Shown here: piece by piece, positions 21,491-33,928 of the stretch
Layout: each line of letters opens with the position of its first letter
Position numbering within the stretch: the first letter of the stretch is position 1
Source: Coprinellus micaceus
Lineage: Eukaryota > Basidiomycota > Agaricomycetes > Agaricales > Psathyrellaceae
Length of the DNA: 64,000 nucleotides
NCBI GenBank assembly: GCA_951394405.1
Contig: OX596338.1
Coordinates: 496,001-560,000, forward strand
Reading direction: 5' to 3'
Notes under the pieces: model-generated
What the model was told of the DNA's origin: nothing
What the model saw: only the letters and a program-made list of their open reading frames with translations
Databases searched by the model: none
Program-made: the position numbers and the translations under genes

Positions 21491-24381
21491 TAAACGTCGC
21501 GCGGCACCCTTCATTCGGCGAAGCCCTCTCACACAGGCGAGGATTATGCTCGGTTCCGCTAAAATGGGCGCTCTCACCCCCCTATCTTGCGGTGGACTCC
21601 TGGGTCCATATAATCCTAAGTCCATCGTCCTTGCCGGGGTCTCTCGCTTCCCGTGACAGTATTCCTCAATATTCCCCTTTGACAGAAAGCGATAAATATT
21701 TTCTTTCTCTCGGGGACGATATTCTGAATATCAACGTCCGTGACACTCATCTCCGATCGTTCAAGCCTCATGTCGGGGAACAAAACTTGGTGGTCATCCT
21801 TCGAGAAAACCTGTTACGTTCCTTCGGTCCCAAAATATCTCATCCAATATTATTCAAAGTAAAAAGTCCACTCAACAAGTACAACTGGTTGGTTGAGGGG
21901 TCCAGGAGCATCGGGAAAGTTTCGCCCAATTGACGCTTTCGGATGGACAAACGCACCACCGACACCACGTCCCCACGAAGGAAGCCCTCCATCAGCCATC
22001 CGACACACACAGCATCGGAATCATTCCCTCGATGGACGGCATTGAACCGTTTTCTATCCCTGGTGGTGCACAAGTCGAACACCCAATGGTGTTGAGTGCG
22101 ATTGCTGCATCCCCGCCCAATCCGCGATTGACTGACATTGGACTTCAGATATCAAGACTCGGCGAACATGAGGTACCCAAAACAGGGACTGTCGACCCAC
22201 ACACGGCGCCGGTGCTTGAAGGGCGAATCAATTGTATGAAAGGTCGCTCGACTTCGACTTGTCGGCGGTGGCGATAGGGTTGCTTTGAAGAAGGTTTGGG
22301 AATGACTTGTTCTGGAAGGAACGATGTGAACTGGCCTCGTTCCGTCCTCGTGCGGTGAGCGCCGAAGGGGCATGGGCTTTATCAAATGCTCCTCCTTGCG
22401 GAGGTCCGCTGGAAAGAGTGTATATTCCACCACTCCAGTACCCTGCAATGAAACGGGTACGAGCTCCTAAGCTGAAGTGTAGATAGAAGTGATCGCTCTT
22501 CGTAAGTGCCTTGTTACATTAATCGAGTCATTGGGAACTAATAGCCTGCCCAGTCAGACACCTTTATGAATAACCATGAGGACAGAGATAAGACCGAAAT
22601 ATCTCTCAGGCGATCCCCGTAGGCAACGCATGTTCACATCTAAAATCCGACTCTTCCATACCCGAAGTCACCGTTGCGTTGTCTTTCGACGTTGCAGGCA
22701 TACGATAAGCTCTTCTCCTTACGCTGGTCGTTTGTGGGCCTACTCACAACGGCATTGTTCAATCCCCCCCACTTTGGCTCGTAATGATTCGCACAAGCTG
22801 TGCCTGGTTCTACCTGAACTACACAGCGTACATGCATAGCCATCCCGCCGATGCTTTCGCAGCCGAATGCCTCGCCACTATGCGGATTCCGATCGAAATT
22901 CTATCGTTCTTGACTTCTATCGCTGCCCGGGGCAGAGCCACCTCCCAAGCCACCACTGTCCACTGTCGGAAGTCCGGGTCAAACTCCCTAACGTTACTCT
23001 CACAGCTCGACATGAGCTTCCCTGCGGCCTGTCGTTCGCTCCCCTGACAAGGAGTTCCGTGTCTCTGTAAACTTTAGGTCCACGGCATAGGGTCAAGGAG
23101 GAAGGATGTCACCGATCTTGTTGCCAGTAAGCTTACTGGACGCTCGAGCCAGTTGCCTGGTTGAAGGATCGAGAGGCATGACATCTCGAGTCGGCTGTCT
23201 GGAGTGGTCTCCTTGGGGGAGACGGTGCTCAGAGCGACTCATCCCACGGCTTATGGACCGACAGGTCTACGCCAAGAAATTTGTAGTTTGTATCCGTTGT
23301 CGGGGATAAATAACGGAGAACTCTACCAAAGATGGACGCAGGCGCAGGGCAACTCCTGGGCGCTTATTTTTCTGCCACGGACTCAGTCGCGATCAGACGT
23401 TCGGCGCCCTCTGGCATCCCGGCGATTCGACTCAACGCAGCGCAGCGCACACCTTACGCCGGGTCAGTGTATTTGTCCACCTAAAAATTATTGTCCGGTT
23501 CCTTTGAGCCGTCCTCAGTTGTCAGGAACATGCATGTCACAATTGTATATTGGATTGAACCTTGAGGTTATATGTAGCGACAATATAAAGCCTGGACGCC
23601 CTAACGTACACCGCTGTGTAACGCTGTATTGGTTCCTGTCCACGTCTGAAGTTTCTCGAAATCGTTAGACGTTGAGCGCTATGAGTAAATCAAAGCAACG
23701 CACGTTTATGAACAGGATGAATGGGCGGCGCTAATTGACGCCGGCCTCGTGTGAGCGCCAATTGAGCGCCTTCACAAGGCTCGGCTGGGGCGTTTCGTCG
23801 CTATCGGGTCCAGGCTTCAGTGGGGACCCTCTGTACAGTAGAACTTGTGCATGCATAGGATTGGATTCTAGAAGTCGTAGCTAGGACTGGTGTAATGTAT
23901 CAGGATAGGTTAGGTATTCAAAGGAAAGGAAGCGTCCGGCCGGCAAAGCCCAAAAAAATAACCAAAAGAAACATGAAACGACCACGATCCCCTCAGGCAA
24001 CACCAGCCTCCCCTGTCAAAGCGACAAATTAAAACGCGATCTATACAATCGTAAGTAACATTTAAAACGGAAGGTTCAAAGCGAGCAAGCCAAGGATAGG
24101 GATGGGTATCGATGATAAACCCGCTCGCTGTCGCCCGATTGATGGTGGCAACCGACGCAGATCAGGGGATCGACAATAACAGTAACAACAGCGAGCTCGT
24201 ACGGGAGACAACGTCCGAGAGGCACCAGGTTTTCCGAAAGCGCGAAGCCGAACACAAGAAATTCCAGAATGGAAATAGTACTTCCACCCGCATCGGGGGA
24301 ACCAAGTTCCCCACCTCGTCGCCAAGCTGGGAGGGTTCGAGCAGATGCGTCGCTGGGATCGATATTGGGTATTCGACGATT
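21491..24381. other. Gene-poor region
   Basis: About 2.9 kb with only short, overlapping, motif-free frames on both strands. Near 24000-24060 there is A-rich sequence just beyond the 3' end of the minus-strand GH16 gene. No RNA gene or mobile element was recognised. Confidence 0.45.
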
Positions 24382-26668
24382 TCAGCAGTGCTTCCACATC
24401 TTGACGTAGTCGACGACCATCGCGCGGTCTTCGACTGTAGTTGGCCAAGTAGGGTACCACTGATCGATGGCCTTGATGAACTGGTGCGCTGGGTCTGAAA
24501 AAGAAGGATAGAGTAGAGGAGGTCAGTTAGCGTCATTAGATTGCCAAGCGAAACTAGGGCCCGGACGCATGAAACCGCCACACGAGATACCCTTCACGTA
24601 TCACGGAGATGAAAGACGAGGACTTACTAGCAGCGGCATCCAGCCATGGCTTATCACCCTGAGACTCAGGGAACCATCCGTTCGTGCTCCCGACTGCGAC
24701 GTTCAAGATCAAGTAGAACTCCTGATCGAAGGGCGTTGCATCCGAGCCATCTGCCCATGGGTTCGTCAATGGCGCTATGCCCGACCCGTTATTGATCACA
24801 GCTGGAAACTCTCCGCGCTCGAAGAAAGGCTTGTTGAAGCGAAGATCGAGAAGGGTGTGCAGGCGAGAGTCGACGTAGATGCGCCTGAATCGGATGAGAG
24901 AGATCGATGGATCGTTAGTTTCAGGTACATCTTAGGTCCAGGGCGAGTTGATCAAGAAGACGCGGAGGGAGATGGAAGCCTATGGGGGAATGGAGGATGG
25001 AGGGCGATGGGAATAAGACTTACAGCCATTTCTCGGTCCACTCCAGAGCGTAGGTGTGGAAGTCGTCGGCGAAGGACTGGCGCTTGTTTGACCACCAGCT
25101 GTAAGTCTTTGGATTCCCGTTCAAGGTGGGTGCGGGTCCCCAGTGGAGAGAACCTTGTACGTAGTTGGATCCACTAGGTCGCAGCCGGTCAGTCAAATAG
25201 TCCGGACAAGGCAGGCTACGAGCGCCACTTACTGTGCGGTATACCGAAGGTTGTTGCCTCTACTCTCCATAATATCAATTTCGCCTAGCGTTCGGTCAGC
25301 TCTGACGCTCCAAGTCGCCGAGACATCGCTAGAACCCCAACTTACCGCTCATCGGCCAAGGTCCATACTTATTGTCTTTCGGCAACATCCAGATGGCAGG
25401 CCACATCCAATCGCTAGAAGACGGCGCCACAGAATCAGCATCCTCGACGGAAGAAGAGGACTGTCGAATGGCGTGCACGTACCCATGTGGCAACTTCGCT
25501 CTGACCTCGACGCGTCCATAGCGGATGCTGGCGCTCCTGATCGTGGAGAGCCTCGCACTCTGGACAGGGTTGATCACCACCCCGCTTGTCGCGTTGCTGA
25601 CTCTGCTACACGCCTTGAGGTACCCGTCGATGTTGAATACGCGTTCACCGCTGCGTTGTACGAAGCCATTGTCCGGCTGGGTCTCGTTGAAGGTGCAGCC
25701 GGTGATGTTGTAGACGGTCTGGTCGAGGACGGCATTCATGCCAATGTTGTCGGAGGTGAGGGTGGGTACGATGTAGAGTTTGCCATCCTTCACAAACGAG
25801 TTGTTTGTCGACGTCGTCGTCATTTCGAATTGACCGTTTCTGGAGGCGCGACGGGTATACTTCGGTCAGCGATCTGTGGAGTAGCGAGGCAGATGATGTC
25901 AACGTACCCAAACCCATCCATATTAACCTCTCTGAAAAAGGTACCTCTCTCTCCAAAGACGGCATCGGGGTTGTCGTTCGCAAAGTTTTCGTCCAGGACA
26001 AGACATAGTGGTTGCTTGTCAAGGCGGACACCTGCGTACTGGAAGTAGCATTGCACAGCGCCTCCAGCAATGCCCACGAAGAGTAGGACCCAGACAATCC
26101 AATACGAGACGGCCGCTCTCGGGTTCTTGTCCACGTTCCACGGTTTCGGCACCTCCTCTCCCTCCTTGATCAAATGCGACTTCATCCTCGGAGCCTTGTG
26201 CCTCAGCACCGAAGTGCTACCGGGGACGGCACCGTACACGCTATTGCTGTTCATCTGGCTGAGTCCAGACATCCTCGCGCCAGAAGCGAAGCCTTGAGCC
26301 AGCAGCCCACTATCCCGTAAGCCACTGTCGCGTGAGGCGGAGGCATTGAGGATTGAACGCGGGACATGGTTCGCGGCGGTGCCAAGCCCCTGAGGAAAGG
26401 AGATGTGGGAAGAGGCAGGGCTGAGTGGGGGGCGAAGGGAGGGGGGCCGACTGGATTCAGGCGAGTCGAAGGGGTTGCTTAGCGTTGACGACGCGGTGTC
26501 GGGTCTGCCAGCGGAGGCATATGAGGAGCGCGGTACATGTGTTGATCTTGGTGCGTTGGCAGCGAGGGCCGTTACGTCCGCGGCGGAAGAAGACGACGAT
26601 GGTACGTCTTTCTCGTTGGGGTAGGCGGTGGGGGACGACGACATGGGGGAGGGTGTGTCCCTTGACAC
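24382..26668 (-). CDS. GH16 family beta-1,6-glucan synthesis protein, KRE6/SKN1 type
   Basis: Six exons (25908-26668, 25346-25839, 25233-25284, 25024-25173, 24628-24884, 24382-24494) give 608 residues. Introns range from 59 to 139 nt and all junctions keep frame. The protein is a type II membrane protein. A Ser/Pro-rich cytosolic tail of about 185 residues precedes a membrane helix near 187-210 (YWIVWVLLFVGIAGGAV) and a lumenal GH16 domain. The catalytic motif GEIDIMESRGNN lies near residues 419-430 and carries both expected Glu residues. Other family landmarks are WMWPAIWMLPKDNKYGPWP, SLHWGPAP, FHTYALEWT, FYLILNVAVGSTNGWFPE and a C-terminal VVDYVKMWKH. Yeast Kre6/Skn1 act in the secretory pathway in cell-wall beta-1,6-glucan formation, and the same role is inferred here. 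The gene lies 2.2 kb from, and divergent to, a GT2 glycosyltransferase that probably also makes wall polysaccharide. Confidence 0.9.
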
Positions 26669-28878
26669 AAGCGGTCGGGTGATAAAAGGAATGCGAGGGA
26701 GCGTGTGGGCTTGGGACGACCAGGACTGTGGTGATGAGAATCGCGCGGATTAGGGGGTAGTTTATAAGTCCTGATTCGCAAGTTTGATGAGGGCGAGGTT
26801 GAGAAGACACACAATCAACGGTTAGGATATCCAATGAGAAAAGGACCAAAGGTATCCTGATCTCTGGCGGCTAGATCTTGTGCACAGGGCTGTCACGGCG
26901 TCGATCTGTATCTGTCTCTACCCTTCTTGACGAAGAGATTGAGTCGGGCCTGTCAAAGCGTTTTGTTCCGGCAAAGGGTGTCCAGACAGCTGTGACGATT
27001 ACGGTTGCCTCGTGAGACGGCAGAACGTGAACTCTATGAGCTATGTTGAGCCAGATAGACCAAGTGACAGAGCCAAGAGAGGTTGAATTCGCCGTACCTT
27101 GTGACGTGAAGAAAGGGCCTCGTTCTCCTTCCCGGACGCATCAAGAATCGAAATACAATTTGTCAACTGGTGGGAAGAGAACGCCCTCCCAACGTGTTGT
27201 GGGACCAGTGCATTTCCCGCTTCACGGAAGACAAGGACCTGCCCGAACTCTAGATTACTTCGATTCGGCGCTATTACTCTGCCTTCTTGGGCAGACCTCG
27301 TTTTACGTGATTCCGAGCTTGGTGGGGCTGGGAAGCTACAGTCGGAAATGTATACTGGCCTTCTTTTTCGACGATAGGAATCGGATAGGCCTTAGCGCGG
27401 CTACAACGAAATTGACGCGGCGAAATGAATTGCTGTTCCCAGTCGATTAGGCCGGTGCGCCTGGTAACGTATACGCCTTCTCCATTCTGTCGGTCGCGGT
27501 GGACGTTGGACAAGGACCAGATGAATTGCGCTGGAAAAAAGTTAGAGAGAGAAAAATAACTTGAGAGGTAGGCGACAGAATGGAGTTATGCTGACCTGAT
27601 TGTCATCGTTCTTCTCGATGAGGCATGTCAGTATGTGCCAATTCTTCTCATTCATGGGCTCGCCTGGGTGCCTGCTGTTTCCACTCTGACATTTTAGTTC
27701 CGCACCATCACCTTCGAAGGTGCTCGGCCATTTATAGTTCCGCAAGAGCAAGAAATGGAAGAAGAGCGGATGGGTGCACGATGATTGTCGGTATGATCGA
27801 ATCGAAACCCGGCGGGGTCGACGATGAGCAGCGACCGGAACGCTAAAAAGCAGAATAAAGGGGCTTCTGCATAAGATACCCGCCGATAGAAGAGTTCATT
27901 CAAGCTCTAGGATCACGGCAGAGATAATCAACTGGTTGTGCAAGTTGCTTGGACCGAACTCACTTTCACTCCTGGATCAATCAAAAGTCTAGGAACGTCG
28001 GAGACGGGGGAATCTGTCATACTGAGCCCTGATAGAGGTCAAGACACAGAGTTTTGACCGTGGCATATTCAGCAAAAGCTTGCCGGACTTCAAGGTCGCT
28101 CCAACGGGCCTCGACTGGGAGACTTCATTAAGGCCAGGCGTGCCTTCATTCCGAAGGCTCAGATCTTTCTGAGTCCACATGGATGCAAATGAACACTACC
28201 AAAAAGACCAAATATCTGGGCGAATTCAGCCCAGGCTCGACCAGCATTGGTCGATAGACACGCACCACGGTGAAGCACAAGAAAACACACACGATGAAGT
28301 GTTCCGAGATTCGAGAATGAACCATTTTTGTTATCGCAGCGCCCGGTGTCCGTCCCAGGAACAAGGGACGAGACCTGGCATGCCTATTGAATAGCTGTTC
28401 GATAGAGTTTGGATATCGGCAACATGGAGGTACGAGGTCAAGAGCGGTAGACGCCCGGTCTCGCACGTCAGTCCCAGAGTGATGGTGTGACTGTGATGGG
28501 ACGGATGTGTCACAGGTATGCATGTCACGCGAGATGGAAGGTTTGTGCCGGACGTTCATCTGCATCGTGAAATCTCATCTGAATGGGAGGCATCTTTACG
28601 ATACACTGTCCACGGCCTGATGGACAACAAGAACCAATGTATAAAGTCCTCATTGCCCGTCCCTGGCCTGGTTCCTTGGCCCCGCTCTGCTTCCCTTGGT
28701 TTCGTGTTTTGTCGTCGGCCACACGCTGCCAGTGGTGTTGTCCAGGACTATATCCTATCTCGACGGTTTAATATCCTGACATACCCCCTACTGGTCGGCA
28801 GTCGTGCTAGGCAACCCGGCTCTGGTCTAATCTCATATAATCCACCCTCCTTGTGTCAATTACCGCGAGGAATCCACT
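26669..28878. other. Divergent intergenic region between the two cell-wall genes
   Basis: 2.2 kb between the GH16 start codon and the GT2 start codon. It contains TC-rich and GA-rich stretches and a TATAAT-like string near 28836, about 40 bases upstream of the GT2 start codon. No frame has motif or paralogue support. Confidence 0.45.
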
Positions 28879-31800
28879 ATGGCGTCTTCCAGTTCAGCAG
28901 CAGCATCGTCTGCGAATATCGCCCCAACCCCCTCGACGCCGAGCTCAGCAGCTGTCACGTTTCACAACAGTGACTACGACCTATGGGATGCGTGGTTGCA
29001 CAAGATTTGTGAGTTGTTATCACGTTGTTGGGCGTTGTGGGTGCTCAGTCAGGGTCTCGGTGCACAGATGAGAGTACGCAGCAAGATAACTGGTTCATGC
29101 CCTCGGAAGAAATCATCTCCACCGGTGTTGCCATGAGAGTGGAGGACGGCTTCTTCCGTGTTTTCCCCTATGAAAACCCAGCACTCGTTCCCTTCGAGGC
29201 GGCGGTCAGGAAACTCAACCCAGTCGTGGCAGTCAAGATGCGTAGCGCTGCCGTTCACGCAGCCATACGTAAAATGTGAGCAACAGCCTTGTATTCTACC
29301 CCGGCCCCTTCGACGCGACCACCTTCCGCGCTTTCTAGACCAGAGCTTAAGCTCAGATGATTCGCGGTGAAACTCAGCCTGGAGAGTTATCACCGCCATT
29401 ATCCCACTGTTTCCTAGGCTATCACAGGTTCATTCGACATCGAGCGCTACTTCCTTATCATTTCCTCCCTGTGGTGCTTGGATACACCCTCTGACGCCGA
29501 ATCTTTCACAGCGGCCCTCAAGACGAGTCGATCTACATTGATCAGAACACCCGAATCCAGGTCATTGATTCCATAGACTTCCTCCCTCAAGCAGAGAAGG
29601 ATCAGTGCGGCGCCTTTATCGTACGTTATTATCCCTCGACGCCTTCTAGTTGTCTCACAGCCTACGCAGCGCGACGAACGCTCAGTCGTTCTCTGGTCAT
29701 ACCACCTTGAACACATCATCCCCCTGTGCAAAGACTTCGAAGAGAAGCTCATCAAGCACATCTGGCGGACACGACACATCGCGCGAAAGCCCCTGTCATC
29801 CACCACCACCTCCTTCTACGGCGGGTCCTTTTCCAGAGACGATTCGCGGGCGGAAATCAATGAGAAAGCAGAGGTCAACATCAACGTCGAGGGGCCCGAT
29901 GCCGAGCATAACAAAGAAGCATCGGAGCTGGAGGCCAACCGACAACAAGAGACTCGTAAAAAGTCAAGCTTGTGGGGATGGTGGCGATTGCAGCCTCGCG
30001 ATCCGAACGCGAAACCAGCCGACGAGACTGACGCTGAGAAGGCGAAGCGGAAGGAGCGGAAGCTCGTTCTCATCGGCCCAGTCTACGCTGGATGTGGTGC
30101 AGGGCTGTCTGCATGTGCGTGCTTCATCCTGGCTTTTGTTGTATGAACCGAGTTTAATTTATTTGACTGACTGCCTTGCATAGATTTCGCCACCGCTGGT
30201 GTATCGAACCTCATTCAACAATGGGCGCTCGACGGAGACTTCACTCGGTTTGCCTTGATCGTTACTCTCCCTGTTATCTTCTGCGTCTCGATCGTACGTA
30301 TTCAATTATCATGCATTTCACTCTGACCCACTCTTCGGCTCTTTCAGTTCTTCTGCCTTCAACTCATCGGGAATCTGTGTCTCATGTGTGTCCGCTTCCT
30401 CCTACACTCACCAAGTCTTACTTATTTCCCACTCAGCCTCGGACCTGTGGCTCAGTACCACGAAAACTCGATGTACTACTCGGCGATCAAGCCCGAGGCG
30501 AACCCCGAAGTCGACAACAACCTGCCCCACATCACCATCCAGCTTCCAGTCTACAAGGAGTCGCTCGAGACTGTCATGTAAGTACTCCAGATCTCAATGG
30601 AAGCCCACATGGCTCCTGAAATGGCTGCTCGGCCGGTAGCTGACGTTGTTACGCTTCCTCTTCTCCCAGTGCACCATCCGTGTTCTCCGTCAAGAAGGCC
30701 ATGCAGACGTACGCCCGCCAGGGTGGCACGTCCGCGATCTTCATCTGCGACGACGGCCTGCAACTCATCTCAGAGGAACTCCGACAGGAGCGTGTCGCGT
30801 TCTACGCGAACCACAACATTGGCTGGGTGGCGCGTCCCGGGCACTCGTCTGATCCTGACGGCTTCAAGCGTGCTGGAAAGTTCAAGAAAGCGAGCAAGTA
30901 AGCCCACGTCCACCTGGCGTCAACTCTATCGCCACCACAATTACGATGAATGCTAACTCTCCTTTCTCTTTCTCTCTACCTTCCCTTCCAAACCTTGGGT
31001 TGATCTGTGTTTTACATGACTCAGCATGAACTATGGCCTCCAACTCTCGCTCAAGTTGGAGAAGCACCTCGCGCAGCTCGAAGCCGACGGTGCGGAGGAT
31101 ACCTCAGACGAGTGTCTCGAGGACCGGGCCATGAAGATGGCTCAGGAAGAGATGTTCGCTGAGACCGATGGGCGATGGAGGCCCTGGTGCGCGAATGGCA
31201 AGTCCGTCCGTATGGGGGAGATCGTCCTCATCATTGACGCCGATACCATCATTCCTGAGGTGAGTTCTGTTCTCGTTGGTCCCTTGCTTAGTCCTATTGT
31301 GGTCATCGAGGCTCTCCCTGGCCCGTCTATCATTTTGGATTGCCGGACGATCTAGGGTGGCGAGGGCGTTTAGATGCCTGTGCTTATTTCGAGATCCTCC
31401 AAGTGGATCGACGTGGGTTTGGGTTACGGCAAATTCTCAGACATTCCCGCCCTTGTTCTTGTGCAATTGTCATGAGCTAACGCGTGCTAATGGTGACTAT
31501 TTTGGCCTACAGGACTGCTTTAGAGACGCTGCCCGCGAAATGGCTGAATCCCCCGACGTTGCAATCATTCAACACGAGTCAGGTAGGCCAAGCCTTTGTC
31601 GCCATCTCCATTTCGCTCCTTAGTAACTCTCCTCTAACCTTGAACAGACGTCATGCAAGTCGCGGACCATTACTTCGAGAACGGCATCACCCACTTCACG
31701 CGCCGCATCAACAAGTGTATCTCTCTAGGGTGTGCGAACGGCGAGGTCGCTCCGTTCGTCGGGCACAATGCGTTCCTGCGATGGTCAGCAGTCCAGGATG

Positions 31801-33363
31801 CGTCGTTCATTGACATCGATGGGAAGCGCAAGCAGTGGTCTGAGAATAATGTGTCGGAGGATTTCGACCTCGCTCTCAGGCTGCTGCTGAAGGGATACAA
31901 CTTGCGCTGGGCTACGTACTCGAATGGCGGCTTCAAGGAGGGTGTGAGTTTGACCGTCGTCGACGAGTTGGCCAGGTGGCAGAAGTATGCCTATGGTGAG
32001 ACCCTTATTTCTCTGGGTATGTTTCTTTTCTCGTTCTGACAATGGTTTGTCGGTAGGGTGTAACGAGATTATCTTCAATCCTCTCGTCACATGGTGGCGC
32101 AAAGGACCGATCAGCCAGCAGCTTCGGGGCTTCGTTTGGTCTTCAGCACCGCTTCATTACAAGATCGGGATGATGTCGTACATGTTCTCGTACTGTAAGT
32201 CCTCACCCCACTTCTTTTTCACCGGATCGTTCTCGGGCGCTCCTCCCAATCTTCTACCCGCCGCCCGGAGTATGATTGTGCCTCAGGTACCCTTTGGCTC
32301 ACTCTTCAACATCTCATTATTTCGCGGGCTGATTTCGGCCACACTCACTCCACTTATTTGTCTTCCACGCTTCTATCTATGTGTCTGTCATTTCGGAATG
32401 TTGATCCACCCTATCTTCGGGAGTTCGCCCTCCCTACCCCCTTGACATACTGCACCTCGGTCCTGGCTGTTTGTTTTGACTGATCGCTGACTATTTTCTC
32501 TCTACCTTTCCCTCTCGACAGATGGTATCGCTGCCGCGATCCTGGGTGGCATTCTCAACTACCTCCTCCTGGGTTTGGCACCACAAATCGACCGATTCTA
32601 CCTGCACAGCTTCGAAATCCTCCTTGCATGTACGGTCGTATTCCCCGGCATCGGAAACCTTGGGTATACTCTCCTTGAGTACCGGCTCGGCCATCGCAAT
32701 TTCTTCGATGCGATGATTGAGAACCTCAAGTGGGTTCCGTTCTTGTGAGTGCCCGTTCACCCTTTGTGTCACCCTTGGTCCATGTTCGTTCAAGTACGCT
32801 AACCGATGATGTCGCGCCAGTACATTCTTCTTCGGTGGTCTCAGCATTCACTTGTCGACCGCACTCTTGGCGCACTTGTTCTCGTATGACATGTGAGTTC
32901 TCCGTCGCCTTCCCTGTTCCATCATCAGGCGGGCCTAGATACACATTCTGATACTTGAACACAGGACTTGGGGGTCGACAGGTAAAGAAGTCGAACGCTC
33001 ATCGTTCTGGATCGAAGGTCAGCTGCCCAGCTATCCCTCCTATTTTGCACAGCTCATACTGACATGTCAACCGCTTCCTCGTTGCACCTACAGTGCCCAG
33101 GATATGGAAGGGCTTCAAGTTAACGTTCACGATCTGCTTCCTGTGCATAGCCATGATGGTCATCTTCACGACCCCAGTCATCCCTTGGGAATGGCGGATC
33201 CACGGATGGGAGTGGGCTCTCATTATCCCCCTCGCCCTTTCAGTGGGTTGCCATATACTTCTCCCGGTGAGTCTTGAACCTTGTCTGAAGGTTTTGGGAG
33301 ATGTTTATCGGTTCTGTCTTTTAGATTGTCCTCAATCCTTGGCTGATGATCTTCTCGTATTGA
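28879..33363 (+). CDS. Membrane GT2 family glycosyltransferase, processive polysaccharide synthase-like
   Basis: I traced seventeen exons, all GT-AG and frame-consistent: 28879-29008, 29068-29275, 29512-29620, 29670-30114, 30184-30293, 30348-30385, 30437-30577, 30670-30897, 31025-31259, 31513-31582, 31648-31995, 32057-32194, 32522-32744, 32821-32892, 32965-33017, 33094-33266, 33325-33363. They encode about 919 residues. Two N-terminal membrane segments precede the catalytic domain, which starts at HITIQLPVYKESLE. It holds a DDG near 421, the metal-binding DAD in LIIDADTIIPE near 541, a SEDFDLALRL acceptor-site motif near 642 and a QxxRW-like ELARW near 678-682. Four or five hydrophobic segments follow. 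The pattern fits the cellulose/hyaluronan synthase-like GT2 group (Glyco_trans_2_3). The polymer made is not predictable from sequence; a cell-wall glycan is likely. Introns of 327, 253 and 236 nt are long for this genome. The microexon-like pieces (38 and 39 nt) make automatic models unreliable. Confidence 0.87.
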
Positions 33364-33928
33364 TTCTGTGGTCGAGGCCTCTCGTACTGGCGACGGCAGC
33401 GGAATGTTGTCTCTCTTCTTTCATTACAACCCTTTTCTACCCTCTTCCTTTCTCGATGCATCTCCGGACTTTGGTCTCCCTTCAGAATGGGCTCGATAGC
33501 TTTGGACACTGGCCGCACACCTCCCACATTCCTTCTGATTGCTTGTCTCTTCGAGACTCTTCTGTCTTTACCGATCCAACTGTACTATCACCGCCCGGTC
33601 CTCGCACCACTTGGACCTTACTTTAGCAACTACATACCATAGACGTTATCTTTGTATCTGTGGCTTTACAACTGTTTACATGCTGCCTCTTTTCTCTCTC
33701 TTCTACATAATGGACAGCAAACCTTATGACCCCTGATGCTATTTATCTTTTGCCGCAGATACTTCTTAAACTTTAGTTCTCTGTACACATGGCACATATG
33801 CTATTGTTCTTCACCATACCTAATTAACACTCGTTCACCTGTCCCTAGTCTTGTATCATATCGTGAATGCTCGTTCGGCGTTTAAGTTTAGTACTCTTTA
33901 CAGATCATTATTCCGGCTTTCCGTGGCA
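33364..33928. other. Convergent intergenic region
   Basis: T-rich 3' flanks of the GT2 gene (plus) and the MDR gene (minus). No gene is visible. Confidence 0.5.

Noticed and set aside
24569..26048. Long plus-strand frames of about 200 and 300 residues
   Set aside because: They lie antisense to GH16 exons with catalytic motifs and cross its introns; the composition is that of a shadow frame.
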